From assembly GCA_934726055.1 (NCBI GenBank), contig CAKVCZ010000012.1:17506-81505 (forward strand): 64,000 nucleotides of DNA, in the 5' to 3' direction. The stretch comes from an uncultured Candidatus Melainabacteria bacterium (GTDB lineage Bacteria; Cyanobacteriota; Vampirovibrionia; Gastranaerophilales; Gastranaerophilaceae). This document shows positions 7,956-15,550 of the stretch, in pieces. The notes below the pieces were generated by a model. That model searched no databases and was not told the origin of the DNA. It was given only the letters and a program-made list of their open reading frames with translations. Within the stretch, counting starts at the first letter, position 1. Each line of letters starts with the position of its first letter. The position numbers and the translations under genes are program-made.

Positions 7956-8915
7956 ATGGAAATCATTCAAAAAGTTTATCAAATGTTTGTTCTCGGTTGT
8001 AAAGGAAATAACCTTAAAATGGCTTTAAATAAAGGCTTAGGTGGCATTATATTCTTTACAGACGATATACATTCAAAAGAGGATTTTAAATTATTAGTTA
8101 AGAATTTGTCATGCCTGTCAAAAATTAAACCATTTTTATCAATTGATCAAGAAGGTGGTCGTGTTGAAAGAACTCAAAATATATGGGGCGGAAAAAAATA
8201 TTTGTCTGCAAAGTTTGCTTTTGAGGCGGGTGAAGAATTTTTAAAAAATCAAACACAGGCTATTTCAGATGAGTTAAATGAATATGGTCTAAATTTAAAT
8301 TTTGCACCTTGTTGTGATACAAATACAAATCCAAATAATCCGATAATTGGGGAAAGAGCTTTTTCTGACATTCCTGAAGATGTTATAAAAGGTGCTAAAA
8401 TTGTTTTAGATATTTATGAAAGGAATGGTATAATTCCATGTATAAAACATTTTCCTGGGCATGGTGATGCTGATTGTGATAGTCATTTAATGTTGCCAAA
8501 GATAGATTTATCACTTGAAAAAATGGAAAAAACGCATATTAAACCTTTTAAAGCTCTAATAAATAGAGGTGTTGATATGGTTATGGTTGCACATTTGCAC
8601 TGTACTTGTTTTAACAAAGAAATTTTACCGACATCTTTGAGTCAAAATGCGATTGATTATCTTAGAAAGGATTTTGATGGAGTTATCTGTTCTGATGATA
8701 TGGTTATGCAAGCTTTAGATAATTACGAGAATGCCTGTGAAATGGCGATAAGAGCAGGTGTAAATTTGTTTATATACAGATATTCAGACGATAAAACTAT
8801 TAGTATTATAGAAAATATTGCACAAAAAGCTAAAACGGATAAGACACTTCAAAAACAAATTGAAGTGTCTTATAATAAAATTATTAATCTTAAACAAAAA
8901 TATGGTTTAATTTAA
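7956..8915 (+). CDS. Glycoside hydrolase family 3, NagZ-like beta-N-acetylhexosaminidase
   Basis: GH3 enzyme that releases N-acetylglucosamine from peptidoglycan fragments. Visible motifs are GGIIFFTDD, SIDQEGGRVERT (substrate pocket), the NagZ signature KHFPGHGDADCDSHLMLP, HLHC, and GVICSDDMVMQA, whose Asp is the usual nucleophile position. About 319 residues is normal for a single-domain cytoplasmic NagZ. No signal peptide. Three in-frame starts exist (7926 TTG, 7944 ATG, 7956 ATG) and none has a strong ribosome-binding site; 7956 gives the usual N-terminus. The 3' end overlaps the convergent serine hydrolase by 9 bases. Confidence 0.88.
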   Translation: MEIIQKVYQMFVLGCKGNNLKMALNKGLGGIIFFTDDIHSKEDFKLLVKNLSCLSKIKPFLSIDQEGGRVERTQNIWGGKKYLSAKFAFEAGEEFLKNQTQAISDELNEYGLNLNFAPCCDTNTNPNNPIIGERAFSDIPEDVIKGAKIVLDIYERNGIIPCIKHFPGHGDADCDSHLMLPKIDLSLEKMEKTHIKPFKALINRGVDMVMVAHLHCTCFNKEILPTSLSQNAIDYLRKDFDGVICSDDMVMQALDNYENACEMAIRAGVNLFIYRYSDDKTISIIENIAQKAKTDKTLQKQIEVSYNKIINLKQKYGLI

Positions 8916-10082
8916 GTTTTTCATATAGTTGTAAATAGTTTTTGATGCTTGTTGAATAAAATCTTTACCGAGTGGTGAGTTAAAACTTCTTTTGGCCATT
9001 ATAGCAATGATATATTTTCTTCCGTTAGGTAAATATACAATACCTGCATCTCCGAGCATTGTTCCAATATCGCCTGTTTTATGGATTATTGATGCACCTT
9101 TATCTAAACCTTGTGGAATTAATCTATCGTTTTTAACGTGGCTCATGTAATCAATTATATATTCTCTTGAATTTATGCTTAAAAAGCTTGGATTATCAAG
9201 ATTAAACAACATTGTTGCCATATCATTTGTTGTTGTATAATTTGTTCCTTTTAAATCAGGTAACCAGGTTTGAACGTGTGTTTGTTTTATTCCCCATTTT
9301 TTTAGTGAAGAATTAACTGCAGTCATAGAACCTAGTTTTGCCATAAGCATATTTGTTGCGGAATTATCCGAATCAATAATCATTGTTCTTGCAAGTTGAT
9401 CAACTGTTAATTTTTTGCCTGTTGAACTATATTGAAGATTACCTGAACCTGGTGCTTTATAGTAATTTGTAAGAATCATTTCATCATAAATAGATAAAGC
9501 ATTTGTTTCTATTGATTTAAAAAGATTAATTAATACAGGAATTTTTATGATACTTGCCGCAGGCATTATTTCTGAACCATTAATATCTATATATTTTCCT
9601 GATTCAAAATCCCAAACCGTAATTGCAGGATGCACTGTCGGATATTTTTTCATTAAATCCAACAAATCTTTTTCAAGACTTTTCATTTCAGTCGTTTTAT
9701 ATAACGGTGTCATTAGAGGTTTTTTTGTATTAGCCTCAGCCATTAATCGTCTATTATTAAATGTCGTATTAGATAAATAATTTCTTGTAGGATACAACAT
9801 ATTGTAATAATCAGCTTTTATATTCTCATAATTTTGTTTTCCTGTGAACATTGGAATACAAATATCATGAAAAGTTGCAGGTAAAACAAAATACCCTATG
9901 CAAAATAAAAAACTAAGTGATATAAGTTTTGAAATAAAACTTTGCTTTGGTTTTACTGCAGGTCGTACCGTTTTATTTGGTAAAGCTCTTAGATTACTTT
10001 TCTTTGGAACATCTACATAAGAATATGCTTGTGGATAGCTATAATCCCTTAAATGTCTTATTTCTCTAGCCAATTGCGGCAT
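8907..10082 (-). CDS. Membrane-anchored class A beta-lactamase-like serine hydrolase
   Basis: 391 residues. A cytoplasmic N-terminus of about 49 residues precedes one membrane helix (about 50-70), then a beta-lactamase/DD-peptidase fold outside. The triad motifs are intact: Ser177-x-x-Lys180 (SIIK), Ser238-Asp-Asn240 and Lys335-Thr-Gly337. The omega-loop region (about 273-288) is short and reads WLPDLKGTNYTTT; I see no Glu at the Glu166 position that deacylates penicillins in true class A enzymes. It may therefore be a DD-peptidase or penicillin-binding protein rather than a resistance enzyme. The start at 10082 is preferred over 10157 because GGGGGATGTGAAATG gives a good ribosome-binding site. 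Confidence 0.85.
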   Translation of the reverse strand: MPQLAREIRHLRDYSYPQAYSYVDVPKKSNLRALPNKTVRPAVKPKQSFISKLISLSFLFCIGYFVLPATFHDICIPMFTGKQNYENIKADYYNMLYPTRNYLSNTTFNNRRLMAEANTKKPLMTPLYKTTEMKSLEKDLLDLMKKYPTVHPAITVWDFESGKYIDINGSEIMPAASIIKIPVLINLFKSIETNALSIYDEMILTNYYKAPGSGNLQYSSTGKKLTVDQLARTMIIDSDNSATNMLMAKLGSMTAVNSSLKKWGIKQTHVQTWLPDLKGTNYTTTNDMATMLFNLDNPSFLSINSREYIIDYMSHVKNDRLIPQGLDKGASIIHKTGDIGTMLGDAGIVYLPNGRKYIIAIMAKRSFNSPLGKDFIQQASKTIYNYMKNLN

Positions 10083-10339
10083 TTCACATCCCCCATATAA
10101 GTCTGATATAATATAAGTAGATATTACTATTATAATAACATTTTGAAAATCATTCAAATAATGTATTTTTTTTAAGATTTTGAAATTTTTATTACAAACT
10201 TGTTTTTATATAATTGTTGATGTTATATTAAATTCAATCAAAAAAATGATATAAACGCTTGCTAAATCACCTAAAAGAGTGATTGAAAATTAATATATCG
10301 GTTTTATTCTATAATAACAGATGCATAAAGGATAAAAAA

Positions 10340-10576
10340 TTGAAAAAGACTGATCTAAAAAAAGCTATTAGAGAAAAAGAAATCCAACTGTTAAAGTTAG
10401 AACAGCATATTGAAAAATCTGAAACCTGTGCTGAAGTGTATAACAAAGTTATTTTAGAAAAAGCTATTTTAAATAAAGAATTGCAAGATTTATCTAAGAA
10501 TAAATTTTTAGAACGTGCAAAAAAATTAATTCCGCACAAAAAAACAAACATTTGTGATTATTTTAAATCTAAATAA
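10340..10576 (+). CDS. Small coiled-coil protein, unknown
   Basis: About 78 residues from a TTG at 10340 preceded by AAAGGAT; a longer form from a TTG at 10283 is possible. The sequence is highly charged and helical (KKAIREKEIQLLKLEQHIEK), with heptad-like leucines over residues 8-55 and a basic tail. I recognise no family. The 3' end overlaps the convergent uracil-DNA glycosylase by 19 bases. Modest support: it rests on reading frame, start context and coiled-coil character. Confidence 0.5.
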   Translation: MKKTDLKKAIREKEIQLLKLEQHIEKSETCAEVYNKVILEKAILNKELQDLSKNKFLERAKKLIPHKKTNICDYFKSK

Positions 10577-11151
10577 GTTTTTATAACTTTTAAATCATCC
10601 TTTGTTTCTTCTATTTGATGTGGTTTTGCGTATTGCATTAAATATGAAGGATGATATATGGTTATTGCCTTATACATATTTGAGTTTATTTCTATATCAA
10701 ATATTTTGCCTCTAACCTCCCCAATTTTAAAACTTTTCTTATTAGTAATCGCTTTGTATGAAGTTCCTCCGCATAAAACAATTAATTCAGGTTTTACTAT
10801 ATCAATTTCTTCAATTAAAAAATGTATGCACGAATTAATTTCTTCATTATCAGGTTTTTTGTTTTTATTTGGATTATCTAGTGGTGTTGGTCTGCATTTT
10901 ACAACGTTTGTGATATAAAGGTCATTTTCTCTGTCAATGCCAACTTCTTCAAGGTAAGATGTTAAATTCTTTCCGGCTGCACCAACAAAAGGTTTTAGCT
11001 CTTTAACTTCATCTCTGCCGGGGGCTTCTCCAATAAACATAACTTTTGCATTACAATTTCCGCAGGAAAATACCTGTTTTTGTTTGCAAATAGCACATTT
11101 TGAGCAAGTTAAAAGTTTGTCTTTTAGTTTATTCAACGATGTCTGTTTCAT
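10558..11151 (-). CDS. Uracil-DNA glycosylase, family 4 (iron-sulfur)
   Basis: 197 residues. It removes uracil from DNA as the first step of base-excision repair. Motif 1 reads GEAPGRDE and motif 3 HPSYLM, both typical of family 4. The four cluster cysteines are C16-x2-C19, the Cys of VVKCRPT and the Cys of NSCIHF. Three more cysteines (22, 30, 33, the last two as CGNC) give an unusually Cys-rich N-terminus, perhaps a zinc knuckle. Its start lies 23 bases inside the 3' end of the upstream carrier gene, so the two are probably cotranscribed. Confidence 0.9.
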   Translation of the reverse strand: MKQTSLNKLKDKLLTCSKCAICKQKQVFSCGNCNAKVMFIGEAPGRDEVKELKPFVGAAGKNLTSYLEEVGIDRENDLYITNVVKCRPTPLDNPNKNKKPDNEEINSCIHFLIEEIDIVKPELIVLCGGTSYKAITNKKSFKIGEVRGKIFDIEINSNMYKAITIYHPSYLMQYAKPHQIEETKDDLKVIKTYLDLK

Positions 11152-12625
11152 CTGTTGCTCCTACAATGTTATCAACTTTAAATAATCCGACATTATATTT
11201 CTTGCAGTATCTTTTAACTTCTTTTACAACTACGTTAGATAAAATAAATAGAGCAAACAAATTTGGAACAGCCATAAACAAGGTTACGGCATCAGATAGA
11301 TTAATTATACTCTTAAAGTTCATTGCAGAACCAACTACAATACAGATACAGTATAAAATTTGGAAGAATCTTGTTTTAATTTTTGAATTTCCGAATAAGA
11401 ATTGCCATCCCTGTAATCCGTAATATGAGCCGCAAAGCATAGTACCCATTACAAAGCAGCTTGCCATAATTGTTAATAGAATTGGAAAGAAATTAAATGC
11501 TGTGGCAAAGGCTTTTGAAGTTAATTCAATGCCTGCAATTCCTGTTACATGAAGATATTCTCCAGATACGACAATAACAAATGCTGTTGCGACACCAACA
11601 ATACAAGTATCAACAAAAGGTTGTAACATGCCGATAAAGGCTTGAACAACAGGTTTATTTGTTTTTACTGCAGAAAAAGCTGTTGGAGCAGTACCAAGTC
11701 CTGCTTCATTAGCAAACATTGCACGCCTGAATCCCCAAAGTGCACAAGCAAAAACTCCTCCTGCCATTGCTCTTGGGTGGAATGCTTCTGTTATTATAAC
11801 TCTTATTGTATGAGGAATATTGTGAATATTAATTATTGAAATAATAAGGATACTAATAAGATACAAAACACACATTAAGGGTGTTACTTTTGCAGTAAAG
11901 CTTCCGATAGATTTAATTCCGCCAATAATCGTAATCCAAGTGATTATAGCAACTACAAGTCCTAAAATCCAAGCGTTATGGTAAAATATGCTATTATTAG
12001 CTCCTGTAACTTCTATGATTTGTGTTGTCATAGCATTTATTTGAAATAAATTCCAGCCGCCAATTACGGCAAGAACACTGCATAGAGCATAGATTTTGCC
12101 TAAATGGGGTGCAATTTTACTGAGTATAGGTCCTTTTAGTCCTTTAGATATATAATACATCGGTCCACCTGAAACGGTTTTATCATCATTAATTTCCCTA
12201 AGTTTAACCCCGAGTAGAACTTCGGAAAATTTTAAAGCCATAGAAAATAGACCTGCAATAATCATCCAAAATATTACGCCTGGGCCGCCAACAGAAACAG
12301 CTGCGGCAGAACCTGCAACATTACCTATTCCTGCTGAGGAAGAAATTGTTGCTGTTAAAGCTTGAAAAGATGAAACTTCTCCGTATTTTTTGCGTTTAAT
12401 TAAATCTCTATGTCTGAATTTATGAAAGATTAATTTTATAGCGTGTTTAAACCCCCAAAAACCTATAAATCTTAATCGGAGAGTAAAATAAATAGCCGAA
12501 AACATTAGCAGAGCTATTAATAATTGAACATCAACCCCATGTATATTAATAGAATAGAATATTATAGATGAAATTTTATCGGCTATTGGTGATAAAAAGC
12601 TATCGATTGCTGCATCTAAGTTCAT
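11129..12625 (-). CDS. Sodium:amino-acid symporter, AGCS family
   Basis: Inner-membrane carrier of the alanine/glycine:cation symporter family, about 498 residues with some ten hydrophobic segments. Family blocks visible are SSSAGIGNVAGSAAAVSVGGPG (helix 2-3 region, after GEVSSFQALTA), GGPMYYISKGL, RRAMFANEAGLGTAP and YYGLQGW. The first ATG in frame lies at 12643; 12625 gives the more usual N-terminus (MNLDAAIDSFLSP) but neither has a clear Shine-Dalgarno sequence. The substrate (alanine, glycine or similar) cannot be told from sequence. It overlaps the downstream glycosylase gene by 23 bases. Confidence 0.9.
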   Translation of the reverse strand: MNLDAAIDSFLSPIADKISSIIFYSINIHGVDVQLLIALLMFSAIYFTLRLRFIGFWGFKHAIKLIFHKFRHRDLIKRKKYGEVSSFQALTATISSSAGIGNVAGSAAAVSVGGPGVIFWMIIAGLFSMALKFSEVLLGVKLREINDDKTVSGGPMYYISKGLKGPILSKIAPHLGKIYALCSVLAVIGGWNLFQINAMTTQIIEVTGANNSIFYHNAWILGLVVAIITWITIIGGIKSIGSFTAKVTPLMCVLYLISILIISIINIHNIPHTIRVIITEAFHPRAMAGGVFACALWGFRRAMFANEAGLGTAPTAFSAVKTNKPVVQAFIGMLQPFVDTCIVGVATAFVIVVSGEYLHVTGIAGIELTSKAFATAFNFFPILLTIMASCFVMGTMLCGSYYGLQGWQFLFGNSKIKTRFFQILYCICIVVGSAMNFKSIINLSDAVTLFMAVPNLFALFILSNVVVKEVKRYCKKYNVGLFKVDNIVGATDETDIVE

Positions 12626-12734
12626 AACACAATGATAGTACAAAAAAGTTTATTTTATAACAAAGAGTTACAAAAATTTAACGTAATTGAAAAGAAAAAA
12701 TTTTTATGCTAGTATGAATAGGAACTTAATACAT

Positions 12735-12823
12735 GGAGAAATGGCCGAGTGGCTGAAGGCGGCACCCTGCTAAGGTGTTATATGGAGCAATCTGTATCCA
12801 GGGTTCGAATCCCTGTTTCTCCG
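12735..12823 (+). tRNA. tRNA-Ser(GCU)
   Basis: 89-nt class II tRNA. Acceptor GGAGAAA (12735-12741) pairs with TTTCTCC (12816-12822), discriminator G. The anticodon loop CTGCTAA at 12767-12773 gives anticodon GCT (serine AGC/AGU). A long variable arm and a GGGTTCGAATCCC T-arm are present. CCA is not encoded. Confidence 0.96.
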
Positions 12824-12829
12824 GATTTT

Positions 12830-12857
12830 AAAAAGCTACATATATATGTAGCTTTTT
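12830..12857 (+). terminator. Terminator of tRNA-Ser
   Basis: AAAAAGCTACATA pairs with TATGTAGCTTTTT, seven bases after the tRNA end, followed by T's. Confidence 0.9.
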
Positions 12858-13020
12858 TAGTGCGTAAAATTTTTTACAAAATATTATTTATGAAAGATGA
12901 GATTTAAAGATTGTCTGCATTATAAATGCACTCTACTAATATTCTATTTACATTAATTTGATTTTGATGTTGAATAATGTTATTGAATAATTGTTATTGT
13001 TAAGAATAGGATAAATTAAT

Positions 13021-14244
13021 ATGGTACAAAAAATTATAGGATTAGTTGGAATATTTGTTTTCCTTTTGGTTGCATATATTTTTAGCAGCAACAAAAAAGC
13101 TATTAACATTAAAACAATTGTAATTGCTCTTTTCTTTGAATTAATTACAGCAATGGCAATTTTTTTGTTACCTAAAAGCAGAGAAGTGTTATTAGCATTT
13201 AGTAATTTCTTTACTAAAATTATTGAAGCTGCGAGAGAAGGTATTGTATTTGTTTTTGGTTCTTTAGGTGCTGCAAATTCCGAGCAGGGATTTATTTTAA
13301 TATTTCAAAGCTTAACATTTATAATAATTTTTTCTGCACTTTGCAGTTTATTATATTATTTGAGAGTTTTGCCGTTTATTATTGTAACAATAGCCAAATT
13401 TGTAAAAAAATTCTTTGGGATAAGTGCTGTTGAGGCAATATGCTCTGCAAGCAATATATTTGTAGGTATAGAATCTTTTACCAGCATTCGACCATATTTT
13501 CGTTCAATGACAAAGTCGCAATTATTTTTAATTTTTACCGTTTTTATGTCAACAATAGCTTCTTCAATGTTGGCATTATACGTATCGCTTCTTAGCGATA
13601 AAATTCCAACAATCGCAGGTCATTTGGTTGGTGCAACAGTTTTATCCATTCCGGCGGCAATTATGATAGCCAAAATTATGGAACCTGAAACAGAAGCACC
13701 TGAAATAAATGAAATAAAAATGGAAATTCCCGATAGTGCAAAAACTTTTACAGGAAGTATCGTTAATGGAGCAACAGACGGTGGTAAAATGGTTCTGGGA
13801 ATTACGGTATTGCTTGTTGCCGTAATTGGAATATTAGGTATAATAAACTTGTGTTTAAGTTATTTTACGGATATTACAATAGGTCAATTTTTGGGATTTT
13901 TGTTTAAGCCAGTTGCCCTTTTGATGGGAATAAATCCGCAAGATGCAGCATTTGTGGGAGAACTGCTGGGTACAAGGTTAATTATGACAGAGGTTCCATC
14001 TTATGTAGCCCTAAGTCAGGCTATGAATGCCGGTAATATTTCTGCACATAGTGCAATGGTTGCTTCTTATGCATTATGTGGCTTTACAAGTATTGAATCT
14101 TTAAGTATAGCAATTGGAGGAGCGGTTTCTTTAGTCCCTGAAAGAACTGAATTAATAACATCAATTTGTTATAAAAGTTTGCTTGCAGCGACAATTACAA
14201 CACTAATTACGGGAACTGTTGCAGGATTATTTTATATTAGTTAG
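13021..14244 (+). CDS. Concentrative nucleoside transporter (NupC/CNT family)
   Basis: 407-residue inner-membrane protein that imports nucleosides with H+ or Na+. CNT landmarks are the first three helices, the gate segment SALCSLLYYLRVLPFII, the SASNIFVGIESF block (nucleoside-binding and cation site), SMLALYVSLL, and the C-terminal SYALCGFTSIESLSIAIGG block. Length and helix pattern (about eight core helices plus re-entrant loops) are normal. The ATG follows GATAAATTAAT with little Shine-Dalgarno character. It stands alone between the tRNA-Ser terminator and a convergent gene 11 bases beyond its stop. Confidence 0.9.
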   Translation: MVQKIIGLVGIFVFLLVAYIFSSNKKAINIKTIVIALFFELITAMAIFLLPKSREVLLAFSNFFTKIIEAAREGIVFVFGSLGAANSEQGFILIFQSLTFIIIFSALCSLLYYLRVLPFIIVTIAKFVKKFFGISAVEAICSASNIFVGIESFTSIRPYFRSMTKSQLFLIFTVFMSTIASSMLALYVSLLSDKIPTIAGHLVGATVLSIPAAIMIAKIMEPETEAPEINEIKMEIPDSAKTFTGSIVNGATDGGKMVLGITVLLVAVIGILGIINLCLSYFTDITIGQFLGFLFKPVALLMGINPQDAAFVGELLGTRLIMTEVPSYVALSQAMNAGNISAHSAMVASYALCGFTSIESLSIAIGGAVSLVPERTELITSICYKSLLAATITTLITGTVAGLFYIS

Positions 14245-14255
14245 TTATAGAAATC

Positions 14256-14693
14256 TTAATATGGATAGCAGTCGTCTTTGATGTTTAGAATTTCAGGCGT
14301 TATATATTCAACATCAAAATTGTGTAGGCTTGCAAGTTTTTTTACTCTCTTAAAATAAACCATTTCTTTTTCAGGGTCTTCTAATATCAGCACTACTTTT
14401 CCTTTTTTGCCTGTCATATATTGATAATGCAGTGCCTGTCCTATGCTTTCAGCCCATTTGTTTGCAAAGTCGAATTCTACCGCATGTGTTGATGTAAGGC
14501 AGTCTACTCTTGTATAATCTTTGTTTTGATATTCTTCAATTCCTTTATGTGTCGAACACCATGCATGTTGATACGAATGTTCAGGATGCTTATGTTTTAC
14601 ATATTTAAACCCACTTGAAGTATAACCGTATTCAAAGGCTGATACAGGTTGCATAAATATTAACGATATGAAAATTAAAAAAAGTTTTATCAT
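14256..14693 (-). CDS. Secreted small protein with nuclease-like core
   Basis: 145 residues with a signal peptide (IKLFLIFISLIFMQPVSA). The core RVDCLTSTHAVEFDFANKWAES plus ALHYQYMTGKKGKVVLI recalls uncharacterised periplasmic proteins with a restriction-endonuclease-like fold: an acidic residue (RVDCLT), Glu-x-Asp-Phe-x3-Lys, and a Gln-x2-Tyr helix are laid out as in PD-(D/E)XK enzymes. Two Cys pairs could form disulfides outside the cell. Nuclease activity is a suggestion from pattern only; the family has no function I can name. It is transcribed toward the transporter and away from the HAD gene. Confidence 0.72.
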   Translation of the reverse strand: MIKLFLIFISLIFMQPVSAFEYGYTSSGFKYVKHKHPEHSYQHAWCSTHKGIEEYQNKDYTRVDCLTSTHAVEFDFANKWAESIGQALHYQYMTGKKGKVVLILEDPEKEMVYFKRVKKLASLHNFDVEYITPEILNIKDDCYPY

Positions 14694-14743
14694 AATAGTT
14701 TATCTGTTGTTAAAAAATATTTATAGCAAAAGATCGTTTATAT

Positions 14744-14776
14744 AAATTACCCAACTGTGGGTAATTTTGTTATAAT
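14744..14776. promoter_or_regulatory. Palindromic operator candidate next to a -10 box
   Basis: Perfect 10-bp inverted repeat AAATTACCCA/TGGGTAATTT (14744-14753, 14758-14767) around ACTG, followed at 14771 by TATAAT. The palindrome covers where a plus-strand -35 would lie, so a dimeric repressor or activator could act here. The next plus gene starts at 14894; the minus gene starts at 14693. Confidence 0.45.
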
Positions 14777-14893
14777 TTAGTGCGTTCTAACTTGTATTTT
14801 ACTCTTTACTGTGATATAGTCATGGTGTTTAATCTGCTTGTATTGCAGTATAAAATGTTTAGTATTTAATAACTAAAATAGATTGGTTTGAGT

Positions 14894-15550
14894 ATGTTTA
14901 AAAATTATATATTTGATTTAGACGGAACAATTATTAATTCATCAAATGAAGTTTTGTTGTGTATGGAACGAGCTTTTGATAAAGCAAATTATGTCATTGA
15001 TAAATCTATGTTAACTCCAAATGTAATTGGACCTCCAATAAAACAAATTATTCAAACAATTGCTCCGGATTTATCTGATGAAAATAAAATTAATGAAATT
15101 ATCGCAAATTTCAGAAGTTTCTACGATAATGATGAAAAAGATATTTCAGAAATTTATGAAGGTATATACGAAGTATTAGCGAATTTGAAATCTCAGGGTT
15201 GTAAGTTATTTATAGCTACTTTTAAACCTGAAAAGCCTACATTGCGTATAATTGAGCAATTTAATCTTAAATATTTTGAAGATGTTTATACGATTGACAA
15301 GTTTAAAACACATATAACTAAGGAAGAGATGATTAGTCAGATTATAGAAAAATATAATTTGGATAAATCTCAAACTGTTATGATTGGCGATGCAAAAACC
15401 GATATGACAGCTGCAAAGGCTGCGGGTGTAATGGCAGTTGGTGCTCTTTGGGGTTACGGAGATGATAAACAACCATTAATAGATAATGCAGATATTACAA
15501 TTAAGGAAATAAAAGAATTATGTCAAAAATTAAATTGTCAGACTACATAG
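14894..15550 (+). CDS. HAD-superfamily hydrolase, phosphoglycolate phosphatase-like
   Basis: 218-residue phosphatase of the HAD family, subclass I. Motif I is FDLDGTIINS (two catalytic Asp), motif II the Thr of FIATFKPEKP, motif III the Lys of the FKTHITKEEM region, and motif IV GDAKTDMTAAKAAG. A helical cap lies between motifs I and II as in Gph/PGMB enzymes. The substrate is unknown. ATG at 14894 is preferred to a TTG six bases upstream. Its 3' end overlaps the next gene by 31 bases, so they are translationally linked. Confidence 0.88.
   Translation: MFKNYIFDLDGTIINSSNEVLLCMERAFDKANYVIDKSMLTPNVIGPPIKQIIQTIAPDLSDENKINEIIANFRSFYDNDEKDISEIYEGIYEVLANLKSQGCKLFIATFKPEKPTLRIIEQFNLKYFEDVYTIDKFKTHITKEEMISQIIEKYNLDKSQTVMIGDAKTDMTAAKAAGVMAVGALWGYGDDKQPLIDNADITIKEIKELCQKLNCQTT

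Noticed and set aside
12650..12690. Another RpaB-type GTTACA repeat upstream of tRNA-Ser
   Set aside because: Only one good GTTACA copy; the flanking ATAACA and TTAACG are too degenerate.
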